Source: Puniceicoccaceae bacterium K14 (GTDB lineage Bacteria; Verrucomicrobiota; Verrucomicrobiia; Opitutales; Opitutaceae). From it: a stretch of 64,000 bases of DNA. Below the pieces are notes generated by a model that saw only the letters and a list, made by a program, of their open reading frames with translations, was not told the origin of the DNA and did not search any database. Position 1 is the first letter of the stretch, and each line of letters starts with the position of its first letter. The stretch covers positions 58,375 to 122,374 of the forward strand of contig JAKYXN010000006.1 in assembly GCA_022538095.1 (NCBI GenBank). The letters are read 5' to 3'. The position numbers were made by a program, and so were the translations under genes. Below, in pieces: positions 57,601-64,000 of this stretch.

Positions 57601-58669
57601 AACCCAATCGGCTTTCATCCGATGTCCACGCCCAACGATCTGCGTGTGTGAAAGTAAGACCCGAGAATGCGATCCCCCTTACCGGTGTATCTGTCGGACC
57701 TTCGTAATCGATCGATCCTTCAACGCGGATTAATTCGGACGTAGTCGGTGCTAGGATACCATGTGGCGATCCATCGGAAGCTGGATTAAGAGGCCACAAA
57801 TAGATTTTTCTCGTTTGGGTATTTACAACCCATTCACCCGGTTCGTCCAAGGCTTCCAAAATATTCTCGACCCACACAGACGATCCACCCGGGTTATGAA
57901 CCCACGGAGGCAGCTTATCCATTTGGTAAGTCGCAGACACTCCAGTCGTGGCAACCCCAGCTTCTTCATCCACGGATGCCAAGGGTAGCATATTAATAAC
58001 CCAAGGCCGATAAGGCCTTACTTGGATTTCCACGTCTTCCAAGTTATCCCAATCTTTCAATGCTCCCTTTGGAAAATAAAGTGTCTTTTTGTTTCCCTCT
58101 TTACGAGGAGCAAACCCACTATTACGGGCACGCGTCAATCGCCCTTGTTCATCAAAGAGCGTATAGAAACGGTCCAGCCCCTCTGGCATATCCGCGACCC
58201 ATACATTGCCCAACGATTCAGTTGGCATCCCAGATGGAACCGTATCCAATTGCTTCCACCCTTTAATTGGGACTCCTCCACTCACAATCGGTTTCTCGCC
58301 TGGATAAGCGGCAATTGTTAAGTATGCCGGCCCCGTTTGAGCCCCCGCTCCAGCTACATCAAAATCAATGGGCTCCAAATCCAAAGGCGACCCATCTTTC
58401 AAATTCAAAACCAAAGTCTCGTTAAGTTGATGACGGCCTTCACGCAGGTAAATAGTCACAGGCTCACTCGCTCCCTTTTCTCTCAGGTCTCTTGCAGCCT
58501 TTACAGCATGAGGAAGCGACACAAAGGGTCGCTCAATACTTCCATCTCCCGACCTATCTACATTTGTGGATACATAAAATTCCGCTCCATTTATCTGCCC
58601 TCCCAAAGTCAATAAAAAGAGTGATAGCGTAATTCGTCTCAAAAACTGATACATTCTAATCATTTTCAT
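54671..58669 (-). CDS. GH141-like beta-helix fused to GH29 alpha-L-fucosidase
   Basis: A 1332-residue exported protein in one unbroken frame. After a signal peptide, residues about 30-740 form a right-handed beta-helix of the GH141/pectate-lyase-like type (FYVSTN...DGSIERPF, AAYPGEKPIVSGGVPIKGW, many N-G-I/V-N-H repeats). A GH29 barrel starts near 780 (IGLFVHFGPYAQ, VVTAKHHDGFAMYDS, FMVWFDTPV). A C-terminal beta-domain follows from about 1230. The ATG at 58669 has GGAG eight bases upstream; a GTG at 58690 is also in frame. GH141 and GH29 both contain fucosidases, so the fusion probably attacks one substrate at two linkages. Confidence 0.88.
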   Translation of the reverse strand: MKMIRMYQFLRRITLSLFLLTLGGQINGAEFYVSTNVDRSGDGSIERPFVSLPHAVKAARDLREKGASEPVTIYLREGRHQLNETLVLNLKDGSPLDLEPIDFDVAGAGAQTGPAYLTIAAYPGEKPIVSGGVPIKGWKQLDTVPSGMPTESLGNVWVADMPEGLDRFYTLFDEQGRLTRARNSGFAPRKEGNKKTLYFPKGALKDWDNLEDVEIQVRPYRPWVINMLPLASVDEEAGVATTGVSATYQMDKLPPWVHNPGGSSVWVENILEALDEPGEWVVNTQTRKIYLWPLNPASDGSPHGILAPTTSELIRVEGSIDYEGPTDTPVRGIAFSGLTFTHADRWAWTSDESRLGWGMQHDWDMFDRPTAMLRFRGTEDCRVTDCRFIDSGGTGFRMDLHAQRNRVENCEFSHLGEAGILLAGYGPGSKDVNHHNEIVNNHIHHFSEITWHSPGIWAWQSGRNRIAHNYVHHSGYAAVLITNRVEPDRNLDGEGGRTVRHDEILEEDKVNIRESYENWKVREKYNHARYNLLEYNEITHSVQKLSDGNAIYVSGAGTGNIVRYNYIHDNYEHSLPAAIRCDDDQHEVLIYGNVLYNNYGFSAGIASKGINDIINNFIVAPLTSPKWGYVSFEWTRVTGSEVRNNIIMSHPSGGNAYGERPIERTEDGHPLVTDTEMNSNLYWNPNNSKWMDAHFEKMRAIGKEQSSRFCDPLFVDPAKGDFRFRPDSPALALGIEELDVSKMGIQKTDDINSVDYITQTGGKVDFGKTDSSAYIPEIRENMKKLYHDKIGLFVHFGPYAQLGGVWNDREIAAEWIMRRGEIPISDYEEHAAGLFKPDRFDASEWVDIAEQAGMKFIVVTAKHHDGFAMYDSDNPYNLVNFAGFGRDILKELSVECAERDMNLGFYYSQSQDWHEEGAFGNSWDFEGLTKPQDKFDAYFESKAVPQVEELTKNYGDIFMVWFDTPVQMDDEKCQQMMDIVGKNQPGALVNSRLGQGFGHFDVSIDNGKTPSVSTATWLPDLKVPWQTHESVTQRGWGYTTYGGENDRSEEYTDFVYSLCRIVCYGGVYLLNVGPRPDGTIPESQVNSLRAIGEWLEVNGEAIYGADPSPLKFPPYAITSKPGKIYLHLKELEDGKAELDGLLSTVTNAYCLADTEKRSLYVDQNYSSLRIKVPEELIQPRITVVVLEIEDEIARVVDETLQQADNGVITLPVSRCEFAIRRISYDYENEVTHRWGENTKQGLVWTVNVKSPGRFKVISEDNGNSKFVYELSTVSDSVSLEAKGNIGRLVRKEHDSTIEILETGVQTISVYPTTTIGMSSQFKFKGLELVPVD

Positions 58670-58690
58670 TCTAATATCTCCGTGTTTCAC

Positions 58691-60520
58691 TTACAGGTCA
58701 GTTGAAAGCTTTTCTATGTACACATAGTAGGCGGGATGTACTCGCCCTTCGGAATCAATCAGCTGAGCCTCCATATCATACTTCCCTGCTGGAATCGTGG
58801 CTTGAAAGACAATCTCCTCAGCTCCCGCTTCGATTTTTTTACTTGTATTAATATTGGCCACATAAAGGTAAGCTGTTGCGAAATCAGACTTCACACTTGC
58901 TGGGAATGTCCGGTCGAGCTCTCTCCTCTTCTCCTCAGCTGGGAAAGTCGCGTTAATATCCAATCGACTCTCACGAGGGAAACGACGAAGACTGATTTGA
59001 TACTGGCCCGTTTCCGCGAATTCTATTTTCCATCGCCCTGTAGATTGAGAGGCAACAGCTGCTCCATACTGATGCCAGCCGTGCCCGTGCTTACCAGTAA
59101 ACATATCATGAGCGGATATTCGGCTTGGATTTTCTGAGGAGGAACCAACCTTTATATAAGCATAACGTTCGTTCACGTCATCATCCATAAAAGATTGCCA
59201 CCATCCTTCATAGCCAAGGGCCAAACGTGCAGCTACTTCAGGATTCTGCTCAATCACATTCGTTACCTGCCCGAGCTCCTCGGTGACGTTATACAATTCC
59301 TTCCCATTGACTAAACGCCAATCCTGATCCATAACCACATAGTCCTTATACTTCACCAAATTCTGCATACGTTGTGTATCCATCTGAAGAACTCGATTAG
59401 GCCATTCCGCTTGGGGATCATCAAAGAATCGGCTAAAACTCACCCCATCCAGTGGTTTGACGGGTTCGAAGTCCAATCCTAGAAGCTCAACGAAGGTAGG
59501 GAGCACATCATAGTGAGCAACAAGTCGATCAACATCGACCCCACCCTCAACTTTACCCGCAGGCCAACGAACAAAAAAGGGAACTCGGTGCCCTCCTTCG
59601 TAAACACTCCCCTTACTTCCTTTGAGACCGCCATCAAAAATACGGTCTCCTCCTGCTGTTCCGTTGTCGGTGGTAAAAATAAAAATTGTATTTTCGCGCA
59701 AGCCTAACGCCTCGAGCTTATCGTCTAAGCGTTTCACATTATCATCGATGTTGGTGATCATGCCATAGAATCGCTGAAAACGCTCTGGCAAGTCCTCAAC
59801 ATCTTGATACAAATTCAAATACTCCTCAGGGACATTGTACGGGGCATGGGGAGCATTGGTCGAAACGTAACAAAAGAAAGGCTTGTCCTGATTATCATCG
59901 ATAAAACGTATCGCTTCATCGAAAAAAACATCCGTGCAATACCCTTCATAGCTTTCCAATTCACCGTTACGCCAATAGGTGTCATCAAAGTAATCGTTGC
60001 CCCAATAATCCGGCCCTTGAGTAATTCCGCCTCCCCCATGGCGCACGACTTCGTGAAATCCGCGATCCCCCGGGCGAAATGGATAATTATCTCCAAGATG
60101 CCATTTCCCAAACAACCCGTTTGTGTATCCATTTTCAGCTAAGACCTGAGGAAGCAATCTCTCATCCTCGAAGAGTAACGAACGCCCGGTTATTGTATGA
60201 AACGCATTGACCCGGTTGCTGTGTCTCCCAGTCATCAAAGAAGCGCGACTCGGAGCGCATGTTGTCGAAACATGGTAGTTGGTAAAGCGAATCGATTCGT
60301 CGTGCAATTTGTCAAGATTGGGCGTCTTGATGATCGGGTTTCCTCGAGACCCCAAATCCCCATATCCCTGATCGTCAGTGATGATCATCACTATATTCGG
60401 AAGCGTCTTTTCCGCCCCATTCACACTCGCATTCGATAAAAACAAATAGACCAAAACCGTTAGGCAGGCCTGTATTGGTTTTAATAAAATGCCTTTACTT
60501 AAGCTGGCTCTGATTTTCAT
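58691..60520 (-). CDS. S1-family sulfatase with C-terminal beta-domain
   Basis: A 609-residue exported sulfatase. Metal ligands TDD (49-51) and formylglycine site CAPSR (C88-R92) are intact. Other family marks are GKWHLGDNYPFRPGDRGF and the VFIFTTDNG-type active-site strand. The last 140 residues repeat the extra beta-domain of the other sulfatase (WKIEFAETGQYQISLRRFP). It is first in the second minus-strand run. The ATG at 60520 gives a normal signal peptide; an ATG at 60559 adds 13 residues. The CAPSR versus CSPTR motif suggests a different S1 subfamily from the gene at 46528. Confidence 0.91.
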   Translation of the reverse strand: MKIRASLSKGILLKPIQACLTVLVYLFLSNASVNGAEKTLPNIVMIITDDQGYGDLGSRGNPIIKTPNLDKLHDESIRFTNYHVSTTCAPSRASLMTGRHSNRVNAFHTITGRSLLFEDERLLPQVLAENGYTNGLFGKWHLGDNYPFRPGDRGFHEVVRHGGGGITQGPDYWGNDYFDDTYWRNGELESYEGYCTDVFFDEAIRFIDDNQDKPFFCYVSTNAPHAPYNVPEEYLNLYQDVEDLPERFQRFYGMITNIDDNVKRLDDKLEALGLRENTIFIFTTDNGTAGGDRIFDGGLKGSKGSVYEGGHRVPFFVRWPAGKVEGGVDVDRLVAHYDVLPTFVELLGLDFEPVKPLDGVSFSRFFDDPQAEWPNRVLQMDTQRMQNLVKYKDYVVMDQDWRLVNGKELYNVTEELGQVTNVIEQNPEVAARLALGYEGWWQSFMDDDVNERYAYIKVGSSSENPSRISAHDMFTGKHGHGWHQYGAAVASQSTGRWKIEFAETGQYQISLRRFPRESRLDINATFPAEEKRRELDRTFPASVKSDFATAYLYVANINTSKKIEAGAEEIVFQATIPAGKYDMEAQLIDSEGRVHPAYYVYIEKLSTDL

Positions 60521-61058
60521 AGGGAATTTAATAACACGCACAAACGAGGGGGTTCGCATAAAATCAAAATTCTAAATTCTGACTTATGTAGGACGAAGAA
60601 AGGTAAACAGGGTAGAAAAGGTTTTATCCTATCAATATTACTCTATCATGCCTATCCCCTGTTTGGATGGTAAACCCAATCCTACAACCACCCAATCGAG
60701 CTACCAAATGATGGGAAATGAATTTGGGAATACTGTTACAGTACGAAAATTCAGATTTGGTGGAGCCAGGTCGCTTCCTCCAAAACAGTATTGCTTTTGA
60801 TTCTTTGGGATAAGATGGAACGCGAAGTCAAAATTCTCGATAGAACGAATTCAGGATCCCCATCACTTTTCGTGCCCTCTAATGAGTATCTTTAGGAACC
60901 AGAAAACTGATCAATAAATTGCGGCACCTAAATATTTGCTTGTTTCAATTTGGATTAGCGATGGCAATGCTTCCCTTGTCATCGACCTATTGGCATTTGA
61001 TCCCTCATTGGCCAAATGCATCAGTAGCGTTCGACAGAGCCCCTCCCTAATCATTAGC
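60521..61058. other. Divergent regulatory region right of the fucan locus
   Basis: About 540 bases without a gene. ATGCCTATCCCCTGTTT at 60648-60664 resembles ATGCCTACCCCCTTTT at 50536-50551. TACTG-TTA-CAGTA at 60731-60743 is a short palindrome that could be an operator. An in-frame extension of the propeller gene starts at 60936 but lacks coding character. Confidence 0.5.
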
Positions 61059-61928
61059 ATGAAGAAATTCGCACAAATATCCCTATTGTGGGTTGGCTTA
61101 GCTTACTCATACCTCTACGGCAACACTTCCACCCAGGTCACTAAACTCTGGGAGACAGAAAATGTGTTCCTCGGGCCCGAAGCCGTTGTGTACGATGCAG
61201 TCCGAGATTTTCTGTACGTAAGCAATGTACACCTAAAAAACAAAGACAAGCGCACCGAACCTCCTTTTACCGAGTTCATCTCCAAAGTCAGCACAGATGG
61301 AAAAATCATCGATCGCGAGTGGATCCCGAATCTCAATTGCACTACAGGTATGGTCATCTACCAAGACAAGCTCTACGCGATCGAAAGAGGAGCATTCCTT
61401 GTTATCAATCTCAAACAAGGCATTCTTGAAAATCGTATTCAAATAGAAAACACGGGGTTTCTAAACGATGTCACTGTAGACTGCCAAGGTACATTTTATA
61501 TCACCGACAGCCGACAGGCTACTGTTTACCGAATTAAAAACGAAGTCGTTGAAAAATGGTTGGTCAGCGACGAAATAGCCAAGCCCAATGGAATACTATG
61601 TGACGGCGATAAACTCATCATCGGCGTCAATAGTGACAATTACTTAAAATCGATCGACCTGAAGTCAAAAACCGTCACCAAGATAGCGTTTCTAGACAAA
61701 GGTGGCATTGACGGTATTTCGAAATATAAAAACGACTACCTAGTCTCCCACGTCGCAGGAAACCTCTATCATATTACAACAGATGGTCAAGTAATCGAGC
61801 TTCTCAACAGTCGTGAAGAAAACCTTAAGATCGCAGACATTGGATTCATCGAAGACAAGCAACTTATCTTAGCCCCAATCCTCAATAAGGAAATCGTAAT
61901 TGGATACAAACTCGATCTCAATAAATAA
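61059..61928 (+). CDS. Exported SMP-30/gluconolactonase-like beta-propeller
   Basis: A 289-residue protein with a signal peptide of about 22 residues, then repeated beta-propeller blades. Recurrent segments GPEAVVYDAVRDFLYVSN, GFLNDVTVDCQGTFYITDS, KPNGILCDGDKLIIGV and GIDGISKYKNDYLVS match the SMP-30 pattern with the metal-binding glutamate and asparagines. It may hydrolyse a sugar lactone or simply bind ligand. The gene points away from the fucan locus. The ATG at 61059 is used because it gives the signal peptide. Confidence 0.8.
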   Translation: MKKFAQISLLWVGLAYSYLYGNTSTQVTKLWETENVFLGPEAVVYDAVRDFLYVSNVHLKNKDKRTEPPFTEFISKVSTDGKIIDREWIPNLNCTTGMVIYQDKLYAIERGAFLVINLKQGILENRIQIENTGFLNDVTVDCQGTFYITDSRQATVYRIKNEVVEKWLVSDEIAKPNGILCDGDKLIIGVNSDNYLKSIDLKSKTVTKIAFLDKGGIDGISKYKNDYLVSHVAGNLYHITTDGQVIELLNSREENLKIADIGFIEDKQLILAPILNKEIVIGYKLDLNK

Positions 61929-62186
61929 GAACAATCAGCCCAAAATGATTATTCAACAACACCAACTATTTTACCAACAAGGCAGGACCTTAGCCCTACC
62001 CTTTTGGCGAATACTCGTTGTGAGAAAAAGAGATCTTCACGCTACGATTCGTACTAAAATCATACCGTAAAAACAATACAATGGTCTCGCCACAAGGTGC
62101 TGAGCATGCCTTGCAAGGTCTGCCTCAATTTATCAACAAGCACGACAAAGAGACCATTAAAGGCATGAACTTAAGAGTAGTCTATT

Positions 62187-63392
62187 TTATGGCTTTCTCC
62201 AATACGGCGTTAAATGGTCAAGAAGAACATCTCGCACTTCTTCTGCATCAATAATCCCGTTATGACGATAGACAATCTCCCCGTCTGGATCAACGATGAC
62301 TGTATGCGGTAAGGGGCCGGGCCACTCCGGATCAAGCACTGCAGATAATTCATCATCGCTACCACCGGTAAAGATCAGGTGGTTCCCATTACGTCCCTCT
62401 TCTTTGGCCAGCTTTTTAAGTTTAACTGGCGTTGCCGCATTGTTCTTTTCAAGGAACATCTTAACACGCTCTTTCTTTGACTGATCATCCAGGCTTATTG
62501 TAATCAACTCAAAAGGTCGTAGACCAAAAAGGCGTTGCATATGGACCAAATCCGGAAACTCCTCCACACACGGAGCGCACCACGTCGCCCAAACATTAAT
62601 GAGACGATATTTTTCAGTTCCGTTCGCCCTTAATTTAGCGACTCCTTCAACATCAATTGTATCCAACTCGACGGGAGTACTCTCCCATCTCTCTTGTGCA
62701 GCTAGAACATTCTTCTTTTTCTCACGCCACTTCGTAGAGCAGCCATGGGGCTTTGTCACTGCAACTGGAACTGGCTTTCCTGCAAAGAGAGCATCCAATG
62801 CATTGATTACATCGTGCGATTTAACCGTAGTAGGATCTGGAACACGGGAATCATCGAAACGCCCTTTATACTGCAATTTCCTCTGTTTATCAAATATGAA
62901 TACATGAGGAGTGGCGAGACAACCATAGGCCCGAGCAATCTCTTGCTTATCCCCGTCATATAGATAGGGAAAGGTCCAACCATTATCCTTAGCGTAGGAT
63001 ACCATATCTTCAAAACTATCGCTGTATTTTCCAAATCCAAGCTCTGGCAGTGACATACCTTCAGGGTTGTTTGGGTTAATCGCGACGAAACCAAAACTCT
63101 TCTTCTCCACCTCCATTCGATTTAGCAATTCTTGAAGCCGATTCTCGACTGCATGAGAGGTTGGGCAGTGATTCGATGTGAAAAAGACCATCAATATATC
63201 TGGAGACTCGAAATCAGCCAGCGAGTAATCGCGACCATCAATCCCTGGCAAAGTGAAATCAGGAGCTTGGTCGCCAATTTCAAGTGTCCGAAATCCCTCT
63301 GGGTTAGGGCTCGCAGCCCGAAGCACAGCAGATAAAGATAAACAATAAAAAATCAGAATCGAAACGAAAGAACGGAGTAAGATCATAATCAT
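62187..63392 (-). CDS. Exported double-thioredoxin protein (redoxin + TlpA-like)
   Basis: A 401-residue periplasmic protein with signal peptide 1-26. Domain 1 (about 35-200) is an AhpC/TSA-like redoxin with HCPTSH in place of CxxC, so only one redox cysteine. Domain 2 (about 250-395) is a TlpA/ResA fold with WATWCAPC. A KPHGCSTKW linker carries an additional cysteine. It may reduce disulfides or pass electrons between its own domains. It stands alone, and I see no ribosome site at the ATG. Confidence 0.85.
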   Translation of the reverse strand: MIMILLRSFVSILIFYCLSLSAVLRAASPNPEGFRTLEIGDQAPDFTLPGIDGRDYSLADFESPDILMVFFTSNHCPTSHAVENRLQELLNRMEVEKKSFGFVAINPNNPEGMSLPELGFGKYSDSFEDMVSYAKDNGWTFPYLYDGDKQEIARAYGCLATPHVFIFDKQRKLQYKGRFDDSRVPDPTTVKSHDVINALDALFAGKPVPVAVTKPHGCSTKWREKKKNVLAAQERWESTPVELDTIDVEGVAKLRANGTEKYRLINVWATWCAPCVEEFPDLVHMQRLFGLRPFELITISLDDQSKKERVKMFLEKNNAATPVKLKKLAKEEGRNGNHLIFTGGSDDELSAVLDPEWPGPLPHTVIVDPDGEIVYRHNGIIDAEEVRDVLLDHLTPYWRKP

Positions 63393-63907
63393 AAGGGGTT
63401 AGGGTAATCGACGTATTTAACAAATGATGTCATTGTTTATCAACAATTGCTAGTTATTTTGTGTAACTAGCTTTTTGAGACACCATGAACCGCATTTTTG
63501 AAGTATTCGTGCGCCGAGTTCAATAACAAACCACTCAACACTCTTCCCCTCAAAAATCGTATTCGATTAGACAGTTCAAACACCGAAGCGCAACCTACAG
63601 ATTCGAAGATATTTCAAAAAATCATCTATTTATCCAAACACGCCAAAGCCACCCTCTTTTGACCGCCAAAGGGGTTCTAGTGCAAAACCAATTATTCTGG
63701 CATTGGCAGTACGAGTCTACAGCAGAGCCATTCAAATTCAGCAGGGTAACCTTTAGCCTATTCATAACAGGTAACTGAAGAAATTCGAATTGTTAAAAAA
63801 AATCTCTAGATGAAGCTCATCGCCCCAAACCAGTGAAGGACATTTTCTTATAACAAAAAAGGGCCGAGTAACTCGGCCCTGGAATTAGACAACAATAGAT
63901 TTTCGTA
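63393..63907. other. Intergenic region before the transposase fragment
   Basis: About 515 bases without a convincing gene. The only clear structure is the minus-strand terminator at 63855-63880. Confidence 0.55.
63855..63880 (-). terminator. Intrinsic terminator of the transposase gene
   Basis: GGGCCGAG and CTCGGCCC form an eight-base stem with a three-base loop. On the minus strand it is followed by T6. It lies 28 bases after the transposase stop. Confidence 0.85.
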
Positions 63908-64000
63908 CTAGGCCGTGTGGACAATATCGAATTTGATCCAATCAGTTAATGCTGAGAGCGTTGCGAATCCCATATAAGTTTCCGGTTTTCTATCGTACCT
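63908..64000 (-). CDS. C-terminal fragment of a transposase (IS5-like), cut by the window edge
   Basis: Thirty codons and a TAG in a frame open to the edge. The residues read RYDRKPETYMGF and then ATLSALTDWIKF before IVHTA. This looks like the end of DDE transposases of the IS5 group (R-Y-D/E-R...Y-x-G/A-F...W-x-K/R-F). With the terminator after it, the gene appears complete at its 3' end. The family is tentative. Confidence 0.55.
   Translation of the reverse strand, partial: RYDRKPETYMGFATLSALTDWIKFDIVHTA

Noticed and set aside
42234..60520. A SusC/SusD-type locus
   Set aside because: The single TonB receptor lacks a SusD partner and no SusD-like lipoprotein is seen, so this is not a Bacteroidetes-type locus.
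62081..62251. Plus-strand open frame beginning MVSPQGAEHALQ
   Set aside because: Its second half lies antisense to the end of the double-thioredoxin gene, and there is no ribosome site or family match.
1..64000. CRISPR array or ribosomal RNA
   Set aside because: No regularly spaced repeats and no rRNA-like stretch were seen anywhere in the window.

Overview
The window looks like a piece of chromosome from a marine, polysaccharide-degrading member of the Verrucomicrobiota (Opitutia/Puniceicoccales-like). This is inferred from the gene content: several GH29 fucosidases and S1 sulfatases around a TonB-dependent receptor with no SusD partner, plus moderate G+C. No rRNA or marker gene is present to prove it.

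Layout. (1) 0.2-4.6 kb: a molybdenum hydroxylase of the isoquinoline-1-oxidoreductase type (two subunits, minus strand), divergent from its cofactor maturation genes (XdhC and a MocA/MobA-like transferase). (2) 4.7-24.3 kb: mostly core genes: LysM protein, GlcD-like oxidase, ABC exporter, MurJ, a phosphotransacetylase split into two genes, a DUF4013 membrane protein, a prenyl synthase and RecN. Among them is a lipid/envelope-like cluster with a serine-palmitoyltransferase-like enzyme, an SDR, a GT28/MGDG-synthase-like enzyme and three GT4 glycosyltransferases. (3) 24.43-41.96 kb: a tRNA-Val(GAC) gene followed by a 17.5-kb island. A 20-bp copy of the tRNA 3' end recurs at 41943-41962, and no integrase is visible. 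The island is almost wholly nucleic-acid defence. Ten minus-strand genes run head to tail: HTH + PD-(D/E)XK protein, SbcD-like, SbcC-like, OLD-type ATPase/TOPRIM, type I Wadjet JetA-B-C-D, an HNH nuclease and a DUF2806-like protein. A divergent AbiE-like toxin-antitoxin pair faces them. (4) 42.2-60.5 kb: a sulfated-fucan (fucoidan) utilisation locus with four GH29 catalytic domains (one fused to a GH141-like beta-helix), two S1 sulfatases, an esterase, an unassigned TIM-barrel hydrolase and one TonB receptor. (5) 61-64 kb: an exported beta-propeller, a double-thioredoxin protein, and the last codons of a transposase at the right edge.

How it fits together. The fucan locus is expected to import or bind fuco-oligosaccharides through the TonB receptor and to strip sulfate (sulfatases), acetyl (esterase) and fucose (GH29/GH141) in the periplasm or at the outer membrane. 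The island is expected to protect against plasmids (Wadjet) and phage (OLD/SbcCD-like, AbiE). The most novel-looking part is the HTH-PD-(D/E)XK/SbcD/SbcC/OLD module joined to Wadjet, with HNH and DUF2806-like genes trailing it. The GH141-GH29 fusion comes next.
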